Shown piece by piece: positions 35,009 through 46,485 of a DNA stretch of 64,000 nucleotides (positions are counted from its first letter, which is position 1; each line of letters begins with the position of its first letter). Made by a program: the position numbers and the translations under genes. Under the pieces are notes generated by a model, which saw only the letters and a program-made list of their open reading frames with translations, was not told the DNA's origin and did no database searches. The DNA is taken from contig NC_061789.1 of NCBI RefSeq assembly GCF_022458985.1, forward strand, positions 16,338,357 through 16,402,356, read 5' to 3'. The DNA is from Mugil cephalus. Taxonomy: Eukaryota; Chordata; Actinopteri; Mugiliformes; Mugilidae.

Positions 35009-38000
35009 CTAGTAATCCTGTAAATCTGGAGGAAAGTTCTGCATCCTCTCGACCACGAAGAAGCAGAGCGTTCCAGCGAAGCCCAGGATGATCATCAGCA
35101 GGAGCTGCCACATCAGGAGGAGGTAGCCGCTGTAGAAGAACGCCACTGCTGCACAGACAGACTGCAAAGGGACACGCAGATTATTGGATAATAAGACAAA
35201 GGTGTGCTTATCTTATGTTACTCCTTTAAACTAATGCATCCTAACGTCACGTTCAAGTTAGTTTTATGCTTGGCAACGTATGTATGCTGTGTGTACAGCG
35301 TAGCTTGTGTGAACTGTGATTGGTCCCAAATGTATTTCCTCATCCACGTCTCTAAGTGGTTGGAAAAGCTCCATCCTTCTGCCTGTCTTTACTACACCAA
35401 CTAGGGGTGGGTATTGGCAAGGGATTCACAATACAATACGTATCACGATACTTGTGCCACGATACGATACATTATCGCGATATTATGGTACTGCGATATA
35501 TTGCAATATTTTACATGGTTCACTTTGAAACTTTATGTGCAGCTTAAAATACACCTTGAATATATGTACATCAGATGACGGTGATCATTCATTAGAGGCA
35601 AAAACAATATTAATCCAAATGATCCATTTCCAATTGCATGTGTACAGAAAAAGGTGGTGCGGAAGTTGTTTCACGGCCCACAACATGACTTTTTCCATTT
35701 CTTTTAAAATATACTAAGTCATTCAAAATCGATATTGTATCAGAAGAATTGCGATATATTGGCGTATCGATATTTTTTTCCCAACCCTAATGCCACCATT
35801 AGCCACTCAGTAGGTTCAATAGATAAGACATAGGTTGATGGTAGATACATTACAGGAGTATAGCTTAGCAACCACATAGCTGTGGCAGCAATGTCAACAT
35901 AGGGCTGTAATCAGGCTACTGTGTACACAGAGGTGAGAAACTGACATACGGCTGCAAAAGCTTTAGATATGTTTCAATATCCGTTGAGAACGTTTCTAGG
36001 GTTAAATCTTGTTAGAGGCCAATTTGATAGCTAAGAAAAAATGTTGCAGTCGAGAGGTGTGAGTCTTCCTTCTTCTTTTCCCTTTTAAATGTGAACCTCT
36101 GTGAATTTATTTCACACTTGGCAGGGCAACATCCTGGACCCGGCTTTGCTTGAGAATTGGCAAGTCGGGATTACCTGGATGAATTTGAAGATGGCAAAAG
36201 CGGGCGTGCTTTGCTCGGCGTAAACGCGCCCCAATATGCTGTAGAGCTGCGTGTTGAAGCAGCTGTCCCCAAGTCCGAGCAGGAAGCTGCACAGCATGGC
36301 GATGGAAACGCTGAGAGAGAGGATACGGACACAACCATGACCCTGATGTAAAATTCCCGTCTTGCTTACGCTCGATTATCAGACAAACACCTACCTCGGA
36401 GTTAAATATGGGCTCTTTTGGGTGGTGGTTTCAAAGACAACAGGGGCGTCGTTTGGGATGTTGAGGAAGATCAAATAAAAAGCAATGAAATGCACCACCA
36501 TTCCCAGGAACACCACCGAGGTCCGTCTGAAGCGGTTGTTCTTGCACAGCAGCCCGAAGAAGCCTCCACCTGGTCGGGACGGAGCGCGCACCGTTACGAA
36601 ACTCAATGACCCATGCGGGCTTAAGCTCCTCCAAGCATACTCTGAGACAGGAAAAGTGAACTCACCCACTATTTCTCCGACGCCTACCACAATCCCAGAG
36701 ATCCCGATCAAGCCTTTAGCGGCTTCTCCGAACTGCGTCGTCGCTCCTATGCACGTCCCGTACACTCCGCTGTAGAAGGATAGCTCGAGGCCTGGGGAAC
36801 AAGGAGATCTCGCTGCAGCTGGAGGCCCTTTACATGAAGCCAGGGCACTTGCTATGATATTGCTTTTGACTCACCACTGTATGCCATGCAGGGACTCAGC
36901 AGCAGTATAGTTTTAGTCTTCAGTAGCTGCATCATAGTCTCTGAAAAGGAAGAGATGAAACACACTCGTATGGATTGCTACTAAATTTGGTATTTCCACC
37001 ATTAATACATTTATTTTACATCTGTTCTGCGGTCTATTGAAAATGCAGACATTCAGACCAGACCAGACCAATACAGGTAGATACAGGTGGAATATGGGGG
37101 GAAGTATTTGGTCGCAGTAAGCCCAAAAAGCCACATTTAAATGCAGATGGAAAAGCACCCGGGAGACACTTTCACTCAGGCTGTTAGGAAAAAATTCGTA
37201 TTTTAAACGAAGAAGTCCCACCAGGTTTGTCTGTATGCGCCTCGATGCCCTTCCTTGACATGAATCGCCGTGCATCTTTGATAAACCCCCGATACCTTTA
37301 AGGCAGGTGTACACAAGCGCAGATGCGCGCGAGATACACACAAGACAAAGAGTAATCTGATCCTCCAAACAACTTGGGGCTGCACTCGAGGCAGGTGCGA
37401 GTGCAGCGGAGTTTCCAGTCGACAAACAGAGATGTAATCTGAAATAAACCTGCGCGCAGGCCGTCCCTGTGTACTCTGGTCTGAAGCTGGAAGATTTTTA
37501 TCCGCGTGAAAGCAATTGTCACTTGAAGAAAAACAAAACTGCAGTTGAGTGCCTGCTAGACTAAGCTGTGGAGTGTAATGCTAATAACTGGGGAAGGAGG
37601 AGAATAACACACATTCTATAAGGTCTTCAGTGCCTTGCGAAAAGCGTACTTGTGAAAACAGGAAGAGAAGGATGGTGCACGTGTTACTGTACTGTTAGTG
37701 CGTGTTAGCTACGCTAGCAGCATATGGCTCATAGGATGGTTCCCACCGCATCAGTCAAGACGGAAATATCTCAACGACTACTGGCAGGATAGCGGAAAAA
37801 ATCTGGTGTCAGCATTCCCCATGAATAGATATACACCAATCAGGCATAACATTATGACCACCTTCCACAGCAGACTCATTACTGAATGGACGTGGGTCTT
37901 CTGAGGGTTTCCTCTGGTGTCTGGCAACACAATGTTGTTGGGGGGGGGTCTTTGGGTCCTAGTTTGGCATCTAGTGAATTTAAACAACTTTGAGGTCAAC

Positions 38001-41000
38001 ACCTTGTGCTGTTCATGTGTTTTTTGCAAAACCTGCTAGGGATGGCTGCTGATCTAAGTGGGTGGTACATGTCTAAGTAACATCCACATTAATGCCAGGT
38101 CCAAATGTTTCCCAACAGTCAATGATATTTCCTTCTCCTGTCATGATCATATTCTACATCAGTTCTGGATCTAATTCATTCACAGCAGCTGAAACAAAAT
38201 TCTGTGTCTTGTGTTAATTGGTAAATGTGACACTAGAAGGCCTGCTGATCTTAAGCTGTGTCCTAAACCCATACTACATACTAACTCCATGGAGTAGTTT
38301 AAATGCAGATATACAATATACTTTTTAGATTAGTTAGTTTCCTAAATAAATAACTTGACATTTGTTCTGTTTTACATCAACAGGAACTGATACAAATGAA
38401 ATGGTGCGGTTGTCGTCACTCAAACTCGAGTCGCTCTGGGACGTCACTGGCAGTGAGACTACACAAACAATTCTGCGGATCTTTTTAGACTAATCCCACA
38501 AGTGCAACGTGAGTGTAACCAGCTGTTTGCCTTTGCATCGTGGACGAGCGAATAGCAGCAGAACGAATTAACGGCAAATCTTCAATGGAGTTGTACTTGC
38601 GCACCGTTTTCTTGAATAATTCCTTTTGACACTTTTCCAATCCGATCGCGATCCGTGTAGCGCAGCGGTAACGCGCACAGTTTATTATGTATGCATGTGT
38701 ACACACTCATGTGCAGGGTTGCATCATAATTAATACAGTTAGTTCACGTTGAAGAGAAATTCCACAGTGTTATTTTAAGGCTGTACACTTCAGTATGGCT
38801 TGCTGAAGTGTACACTGCCAGCTCTTACTGATAACAACTTACTGAACTCCGACTTGGTATCCTGCATGGCGGTATCTGCTCTGTTCTTGTACCTGAACAA
38901 CAGAAATGAAATCAATATTCCACAACGCGGAAAAATGAATCAATAGAAACTATACACACAGGCAAATAGCATCCTTCAAGTAAAAAACAGGTGAAGTGAG
39001 GAAGGATTCTCATTCATATGACTCCTCGTTGCTCTGTTTGAATTATTGTTTGGTCTCCAATGAGGACGGCTCAAACATTTCCCATCAAGCGGATACCCAA
39101 AACAGTCTCTAACACAATCTGCTGCCCGCACAAAAACAGGTGGACGGAATATGTTTTGTCCAAATCAGCATGCCAAAAAGAATTCTCCCGGATGAACTAC
39201 TTCCAGGCTCGTGTGCTTCGCGACGGATGCCTTATGTGTTTTCATCAAACGTCCCCACAGTGGAGTCATAAATATTTAAGCGAGTCTGAAACAATGCTGA
39301 GGGCTGTTCCTGGAGAGTTTGGGTGGTCTTCGTCCTCCGCCACTCCGGAGGAGAAAGCCTCCGACCCGTCCGCTCCGAATCTGCCTGATTGCACCCCACT
39401 TGTGTAAAGTGCTATGATTGGGCTCGACTATCAAAATTGCATTGATCTAGAGAAAAACGGTCCGTGTCATTTCCGTGAAGGGCGAGAGTGGTTTGAAACT
39501 CCTGCAGAACTGCGCCCGAGTCGACTTAAAAACCTCTTACGAGATCCAAGGTGTCATTTGAAGAAAATAATAAATTTGGGGGCGAGAGCTTAACAAGGTC
39601 AACTGGTTGTGAGGTAAAAAGTAAACAACTTGTTTAGTTAGCCCTGATACACGTAGTGCTCCGCGTCTTTTCCGAGCAGAAACACGAATACATTCTGAGT
39701 GACTTTTGTGGCGCTGCGGTGAAAAAGGTGCAATTATCTGAGGATATTCTTTTACATCACACGAGTGGACAGCAGCGACTGCCCTTCCTCTTCAGACAGC
39801 ATCTCCTCCTCGTGGTGGATCTTCCTCAGCACCAGGAAGGTGAGAGTGCCGAGGACGGAGGCGACGAGCAGGGCCAGGAAAGTCATTCTCCGGCTGCTGT
39901 CTGAGAGATGGAAATGCACCTCTTAATTAAAGGCCGCCACATACATGGACGACACCGAGCCGCGGCCGCGCTCAGATGACCAGCCGCTGTTTCGCGGCCT
40001 TGTCGAGCTTGAGCCTACCTGATATTTCCGTTTTTCCGTTCCATTCGAAATAAATGTAAAGATTGCCGAACAGCATGCTGCAAACAAAAGGAATGGTGTG
40101 CATTAAATGAGATAATGGCACACATGAATACAGTGTAAAGCTGACATATATCGTAATTCGTGCTGGGAGAAACCTTTGCATAATATATCAGTATTGTCTT
40201 TATAAAAAATGACCACAATATACAGTGTATTTACTATACATGCTATGTTATTTTATTGCTACTTCCCCTTAACAAACACACAATGAAATATGTTGGGAAT
40301 TTATGGATGCGAAACCTAAACCAATGGGAATAATGACTAAGAACTAGTGTAGTCATTCAGTATGATAAAGGTTCGTACGGGTTTTAGTTTTTATTCTAAT
40401 AGTTTTTCAGAATTGTATTTATTGCCACATATCCTCACTCAAGCAGCAAGTTTGTGTTTGGTACAATAAGCATTGGTATGAAATGAGAGCCATGTAAAAT
40501 ATACAAAATATTAAAAAAGAATGTGTAAAAAGTCTACAGGTAAATATAGAAGGAACTGTTTTAAACAGAAAAGGAACTGTGTGTAAGGACAGTGTATGGA
40601 CTCAGAGGGTGGATAGGAGGCCGTGTGTGTGTCTGTGTGTGTGTGAGGGGGTCCTTGTCATTTTGATTCTACGAAATAAAAAACCCAATTAGTGCGCTGC
40701 TGCTTCGGAAATAGTTATCCGTGTTATAATTTTTATGGCAAGTGGTCTAATCTGTTTTCATTTATTGTACGGGAACGCACATGAAATAACTTAACAAGCT
40801 GAGGAGCACTTAATGCAATGCTAGCTCTAACCTTTTCTAGTATTTAATTTTTAGTGAGTGAACTTTGAGCCACGGTGCCTAAAATAAAATGACAAAACCT
40901 AAAAAAAAATGTTTTCAAAAGAACGAAAAGGTTATGTGAGATCCTGTGAAAGTTATTGGGGAACGCGCAAAAGTACATCTTATTATTTGACTGCATTTTT

Positions 41001-44000
41001 ATTCTCCACATGTCCCTCCCGGGGCTCTGCAGCTCTATAGAGAGCAGGGAATGAGTGCCTTTTGTTTCCCTGAAATGATGCCGGAAGATAAATCCTTCAA
41101 TTTTCTATCATAATTAGAACAGCTTAGTCTGAGATTTAGGTTAGTTAAACATTTAATTATAAGACCCTCTGTGCAATTTATTGTGTACATGGAATTTAAT
41201 GTATTTCAAACCTTCCAGGGGCTTTCATGTGACCTTTTAATTAAAGCGTTTCCATTTAGATAATCAGTGAATGTAAAAAAAACAAAAAAAAAACACTGAA
41301 TATGGTGATAACTGAGTCCTTTGAGAAATGATATTTGATAGACAGAAAAATGTGGAGTAACTTTTTTCTTTATATAATCAAACGCCGACTTTATAAACAA
41401 AACAATCCGCATTTCCGTCTCTGAGGATGCTTCTTTCGTTTTTTTAATCTTGTTTATTTGCCTTTCTGTAAAACACTGTGATCTATTTCCATCTTTAATT
41501 ACAAATCCACCTCAACTGAAAAAAAAAAAATGGAGATTAGTCTGTCCTGGAGCCACGGCGAGGGACATCAGGGGTTATTCATGAAAGATAACAGTGATTT
41601 TCAGCGGCGTTCTGTGTTTGTGTCTGCAGGCTGTGAAGAACCGATTCGGAAGTTTACTGTGGCAGCGATCACCGCTGCGGAGTCAGATTAGCGTTGCCCT
41701 ATTGGGAGCTTTGGTGCAGGTGACAGCCAATGTAATTATTATACAAATTCAATTTGCATATTTTAGCAAATACAAATTAGTTGTCCGAGCCAGTGTGCAA
41801 GAGCAATTTGCCAAATACAAGAAGTGAAAAGGCCAAAGCTCTCACCTGCGCAACTCTCCTCTTTAAGAGGCTTTACGGAGGAACTGATGGTATTTATGAA
41901 ATGATGCGGCCCGTGCAGCTGACAATACAGATCACGGCAGGAGGTTGGCTGCTGCAGTGCAATTACATATTTGATCAACTGAAATGCCTCAAACGAAAAA
42001 GAGAAGAAGAAGAAAATTCATTTTAGGAGCATTTAAGCTCCTGGAGTCTGAAGGGAGAGGCTGGGGCTCAGCACATGGAGTCGGTTGTTGAGGGTTAGCG
42101 GCGCATGACATCTGGCGCATGAACCACATGGCAAGGTGTGCTTAAGCAAGACACCGAACCCTAAGTTGCCCCCGGTGTTTGGCACTAGTGTGTGAATATG
42201 TGGGAATAGGAAGAAAGGCGCTACATCAGGGGTCTTCAATGTTTTTCATGCTAATGATGGAGAGATTAAGTAGGGACCCCTAATCTACTATATGTGTTCT
42301 ATATTAAACCCCGCCTAGTGCTATTTATAAATATACATTATTATCATTATTTTGCATTCAATATTAAGCTATTCAAATAACACATTGATTCAAATATATT
42401 TTTTTTATTTCAAATGTTGTTGGGTGATGGGAGCGAGCTGCACTGTTAGCTTCTTTTCTGCTAATATTGCAGCATGCTTCTGGACTTCACATGGGCCTTC
42501 TACGGTCTCGTGATTGACTCAGCAGCGTGGGCGGGGCCTACTGTGTACAGGAAGCTTTGATTGACAGGTCCAGTGTGGCGCTCTGTGTGAATCAGTGTGC
42601 TGACGAGACAGCTCCTGTATCGGTGAATGAGTGAAGTGCTGACTGAAAGATAACGTCTTCTGCCTCCATTTATCCCTTTACTAAAATATGTTAGGTTTGT
42701 ATTAATGTGCATTTAAAGAAATTTAAATTTGTGGGGGAAAATTAAAAAAAAAATATATATATAAAAATGTCTAATCAACCAAAGATTTTGCGACCCCCCT
42801 GCAGTACCTCCGCGGACCCCCTAAGGGTCACGGACCCCATGTTGAAAACCTAAGCGCTATAAAAAATAATACCAATTACCAATACCAAATAAGACGTAAT
42901 GCCACTAAATGCCTCATTTAAATAACCATCATATAGAGCTAATGCATGGAGGTGAGTAAACCTAACAGTGATGCAGACAGTGTGTAACATTCCTGTGTCA
43001 GCAGCTACGTACCTGCACTGCAGGAGAGCCCAGAACACCCCAGTGTTCCTGTTGATAGTGGAAGCCTCAGAGTTTTCCACCAGAAAGTGTCCTTGAGCTG
43101 TCCAGAGCACTGCGAGGGCGAAGCAAAAAAATTTAACCAGTCAGCTAATCACCCACATCAAGTGAAAAATTAGCTTCCAGGCTTGGTAACTAATGCATCT
43201 AACCATACAGTGGGCTTGGGACATGAATACAAATTCATCCCACTGCAGTGAATTGAGGCCTGCATGAAAAAATAATAACAATAATAAAAAGCCTCAAATA
43301 ATTTTTCTTCATTTCTTCAGTAAATGCTCAGCAGAGGGACACTTTCTCTGTATTTTCACAAACATTTACGAGCGAGCTCAAGGTGCTGCGCTCTGTTGGG
43401 AGAAACAGCCCCTAACCCCATTTAAGGTCTAATTTTGGATACACTGTTTGTACGCACCAGCGCGCCCCGGTCACGATAATCCCCGCACGCATGATTAAAC
43501 GCTATTTGGATTTCAACACCCGAAATTGAGCTAATGTTAATACATCGCATCCCGCTCCGCTGTTCACACACACACACACATCTGGGTTAGTGGAATGTGA
43601 CTGAGCATGTGCCCGACATGCTGCAACTCTACACGCAAACGTGACGACTCGTGAAAGCTGCGCTTTGTCTCGCGGGACATACAGTCTGCAGAACTTTTCT
43701 GCAGACAGAACACGAGTTGTTTAGATCTTTGGCGCCTGGAATTTTTAATTAAATTTTCACTAATTTCGGGCATGATGCAAATGACATGGTTAACTAACAG
43801 AGGAAGTCATCGCCAGACTAATCACTAATGAAAACAGTCAGTTGAAGCCAAATAGGAAAAAGAAAATGGAGAGAATTAAAATTCCTGGCACCCAGCTGAT
43901 TTGGAAAGAATGAAAGTGTAACTAATAAAACTAATATTCTTAAATATAGGTCAAGTTTTAAGCCAAAGTTTTTCTTTATTTTCACCTAACATCACTGTAA

Positions 44001-45063
44001 TCCATGGACGTGTTTCCCTAACTGCCCTTTAAGTTATTAACTGCTACCTTAATAATAATGTGCCCGCTGTTACAAATATGCTAGGTGTTGTGGAGGGAGA
44101 AGAACTTACTGGCTGCTCCGATGCCGATGAGCACAGAGGTCAAGTAGAAGGACCACGTTGAAGGTACGATGAACACTGCGACGTAGCCACTGGACACAAA
44201 CCCACATGGTGAGCGACATGTGTGAGCAGATTTTCAACAGTACAGGCCGCAGCCAGCATTAAAAGCTCACCTGTAGAGCAGACCACTCAGAAACATGGTC
44301 GGCTTCGGGCCGATCACTGTGACAACAGTCGGCGCAAGCAAATTGGAGAATGAAAAGACCCCGTAGATGATCCCCAGACTTGGAAAAAACAAAAAAGGCA
44401 AAAAGAAGACAAGGTGAAGCAAACATATACCACTTTGTGTTTGTCTCTGAGCTGAGGGCTTACCTGTGGTACCCGCTTCCCGTAAAAGTAGCATTTCCCA
44501 GGCTTTTTACAACAGTTTGCTGGAATTCATGAAAGAAAAAACTTTGTGTTAGGCAGTGTTGCAAAAAAAAAAAAAAAAGAGAAAAAAAAGGGTCAAATGC
44601 CATTCATCCGGTTTGATCATCTCCCTGATTATTAAAGAAAATTAGAAACACGAGATGCGCCTGACATGCTCCTCTGACTGGCCAGTTTCCTGCTGCACAT
44701 TTGAACTCTGATTCTTATTTATTTATTTATTTTAACACAAACTTAATACACGTGATTGTAGGACACATCCGCACGTTGCCAGATATTAGTAAAATTGCAC
44801 AGCATTGGAGTCTCTTGCAGTTTTTGAGCAGGCTAGTTTCCAGGGCTGCGGGCCGGGAAGTCTGCTCCGTGCATACAATTAAAATCCCACAGCACATGTA
44901 CATTCAACATACAAATCTGATGAACTGTTTCTAAAAAAAAAAGAAGAAAAAAACTGAAACGTCGTTGACTTACTTCAATGTTCCCGCAGGTGGTGAAGGC
45001 GGTGAATATGAAGAGAAACCCCACACCCAAAATCACAACGTTGAAAGTCCTCCTGTCTGCCAT
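35009..45063 (-). CDS. mfsd11: UNC93-like major facilitator superfamily protein MFSD11, 13 coding exons
   Basis: Coding exons in transcript order: 45063-44974, 44519-44464, 44378-44271, 44189-44110, 43109-43013, 40077-40019, 39900-39756, 38892-38843, 36940-36875, 36791-36666, 36569-36395, 36310-36175, 35161-35009. All phases join to give 446 aa (human 449). MFSD11 is an orphan solute-carrier-like membrane protein of the UNC93 group with about 12 helices; no substrate is established to my knowledge. Recognisable blocks are the first helix (FNVVILGVGFLFIFTAF then TCGN), IIYGVFSFSNLLAPTVV, FWALLQ, FGNLYIYFEW, FGLLCKNNRF, LGLGDSCFNTQLYSILG, APAFAIFKFIQ and the last helices ending PPDLQDY. The central acidic cytoplasmic loop (exons 7-8) is the least conserved part. 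The exon 7 donor at 39755 (GTAAAAG) was chosen because it alone keeps frame with exon 8. The largest intron (43012-40078) contains a SINE with a hAT-like element inside it. The gene converges on kdm8 and is head-to-head with ubfd1. Confidence 0.94.
35404..35790. mobile_element. Non-autonomous DNA element rich in CGATA motifs (mfsd11 intron 12)
   Basis: The ends are inverse of one another: AGGGGTGGGTATTGG at the left and TTCCCAACCCT at the right. Both are followed inward by CACGATAC / CGATATATTG-type motifs (AATTGCGATATATTGGCG at right). A convincing target duplication was not seen. Similar AGGGGTGGG...CGATA elements are common in fish. Confidence 0.55.
37828..38130 (+). mobile_element. Tc1/mariner-like non-autonomous element (mfsd11 intron 8)
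   Basis: Left terminus CACCAATCAGGCATAACATT then ATGACCACC; interior GGACGTGGGTCTTCTGAGGG and GAGGTCAACACCTTGTGCTG; later CTAAGTAACATCCACATTAA and GTTTCCCAACAG. The right terminus is lost after about 38130. Confidence 0.75.
42060..42225 (+). mobile_element. Decayed tRNA-headed SINE, interrupted at its 3' end
   Basis: GGCTGGGGCTCAGCACATGG is a diverged A-box head. AAGCAAGACACCGAACCCTA, GTTGCCCCCGGTG, a TGTGTGAATATGTGGG block and GGCGCTACA form the usual SINE tail (AAGACACTGAACCCC, TTGCTCCCGATG, GTGTGTGAATG, AGCGCT). The tail resumes at 42854 (GCGCTATAAAAAAT) after a DNA-element insertion. Confidence 0.65.
42226..42853 (+). mobile_element. Complete hAT-like non-autonomous element (628 bp) inside a SINE tail
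   Basis: Left end TCAGGGGTCTTCAATG; right end GTTGAAAACCTAA, which reversed gives TTAGGTTTTCAAC, an imperfect inverted terminus. Flanks GCGCTACA (42218-42225) and GCGCTATA (42854-42861) are a 7-of-8 match, fitting an 8-bp hAT target duplication. The interior shows no coding capacity. It is the reference copy for the family members at 5148, 9339, 14650, 17033 and 59096, with 31372 as a doubtful seventh. Confidence 0.75.
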
Positions 45064-46485
45064 GGTGTCCTCCCAACGCTCCTATCAGTACATTTCAAGT
45101 TTGCTGCACCGACAACTAATTTGGATGAGCATTTCAACGAAAGTTGACTTTACCAACTATGTAGTTACAGTTTAATGCGCGAATAGCGGTCAGAGAAAGA
45201 GGAGCAGAGATTAACAGTTATGGGACAGCCCCTAAGGACGCCTCCTCGCTGTTAGACCAAGTACGCATGACAACTTGTGACTTTCATTATCAATATTTCG
45301 TGGTCTTCCTTTTACTGGGACTTCTTCGTCACGGTGTCGTCATCCTCCTATTTTGCCGTTACTGGGTTTTTTTTTTCCCCCCGTTTCTTCTTCTTCTCGT
45401 GAAATTTGCCGTAATTTAAACTCACTTCGCTGTGCTGCCTTCCAGAGGTGACGAAGAGAAGCAGCCCCACAATTACCTACACACCATAAACATAGGCACA
45501 GTAAATAAATAAATAAAAAAAGACTAATTGTTTTGTAGAGAGTAATAAAATTTTAAACGACAGCTGATAAGATCGACCTCAGATTATTATTATTATTTTT
45601 CCATTTCTGATCAATAAACTCACACGATTTGGATTTTTTTCGTATTAATAATGTAATAATTATTCAGTAACTAATAACAGGTACATTTTTCACGAACAAA
45701 CTACAACTAAACTAAATAAAATAAAGTATAAGCCTATACAAAAGCGGTATTCTACATGAAAGTGGGAAATTATCAAAGTTAACTGTCGGTCAGTTATGTG
45801 TGTTTTGAAGCAGAGCCTTAAAAACATAGAAGTTGAAGTCAGTTATTTGAAACTTTTCAACCTCTGAGGTAATAGCTATAACATCCAATAGATAAGCATT
45901 TTAAATATCGAGCCCAAACATTATTGCAGGAATTGGATAACTTTGCCAGTAGCCATTGGTTAAAGTGCCACCTCTCGGTGTCTGGGTTTTTCTGCCTCTC
46001 AACAAAGAAGCGTAGTGAAGCGAGAGCATCTACTGCCACTCACTTCCGTGTTTGCTAAAGGTCCCGTATGTTCTATGTGTATTTAGTTATTCAAATTGAA
46101 ATCTTTTTTTTCGCGAATAGCACATTTTACCAAATTATGCCCACGCGCTATTATGTTGATCTAAAATATAGCAAAGTGTGCAAAATAATAACTTCATGTA
46201 CGTTTACTTTCTTGTGCGCATGCGTATTCCCATTCTGCCCGTTAACTGTCTACTCACTGAAACTACAAACATTATAAAGTCGTACGGGCAACTACAGCTA
46301 AATATTAATTCCACTTTAATACATCAAACTATTTTCTACCCATGTGTTATGCTGTCACGATGTTGGGAGATGTGGGCATGAACACAATTTGAGTTCTTCT
46401 CAACTTTTTGTGTCTTGAATATCAAAATCATCCCGCTTCCTGTAATCTCTTTGCCACAACCTACAACAGATTGTACACAATCATC
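45064..46485. promoter_or_regulatory. Divergent intergenic region between mfsd11 and ubfd1
   Basis: About 1.4 kb separates the two start codons, so both 5' UTRs and promoters must lie here unless a start is far upstream. No obvious CpG-rich core, TATA box or repeat stands out. A pyrimidine tract (about 45366-45402) is present. Promoter role is inferred from gene positions only. Confidence 0.5.

Noticed and set aside
36157-36351. Plus-strand open frames inside mfsd11
   Set aside because: They are antisense shadows of mfsd11 exon 12, which reads as a conserved membrane protein on the minus strand.
41594-42026. Open frames of 77-81 codons in mfsd11 intron 5
   Set aside because: No domain or splice context, and the intron is otherwise filled with repeats.
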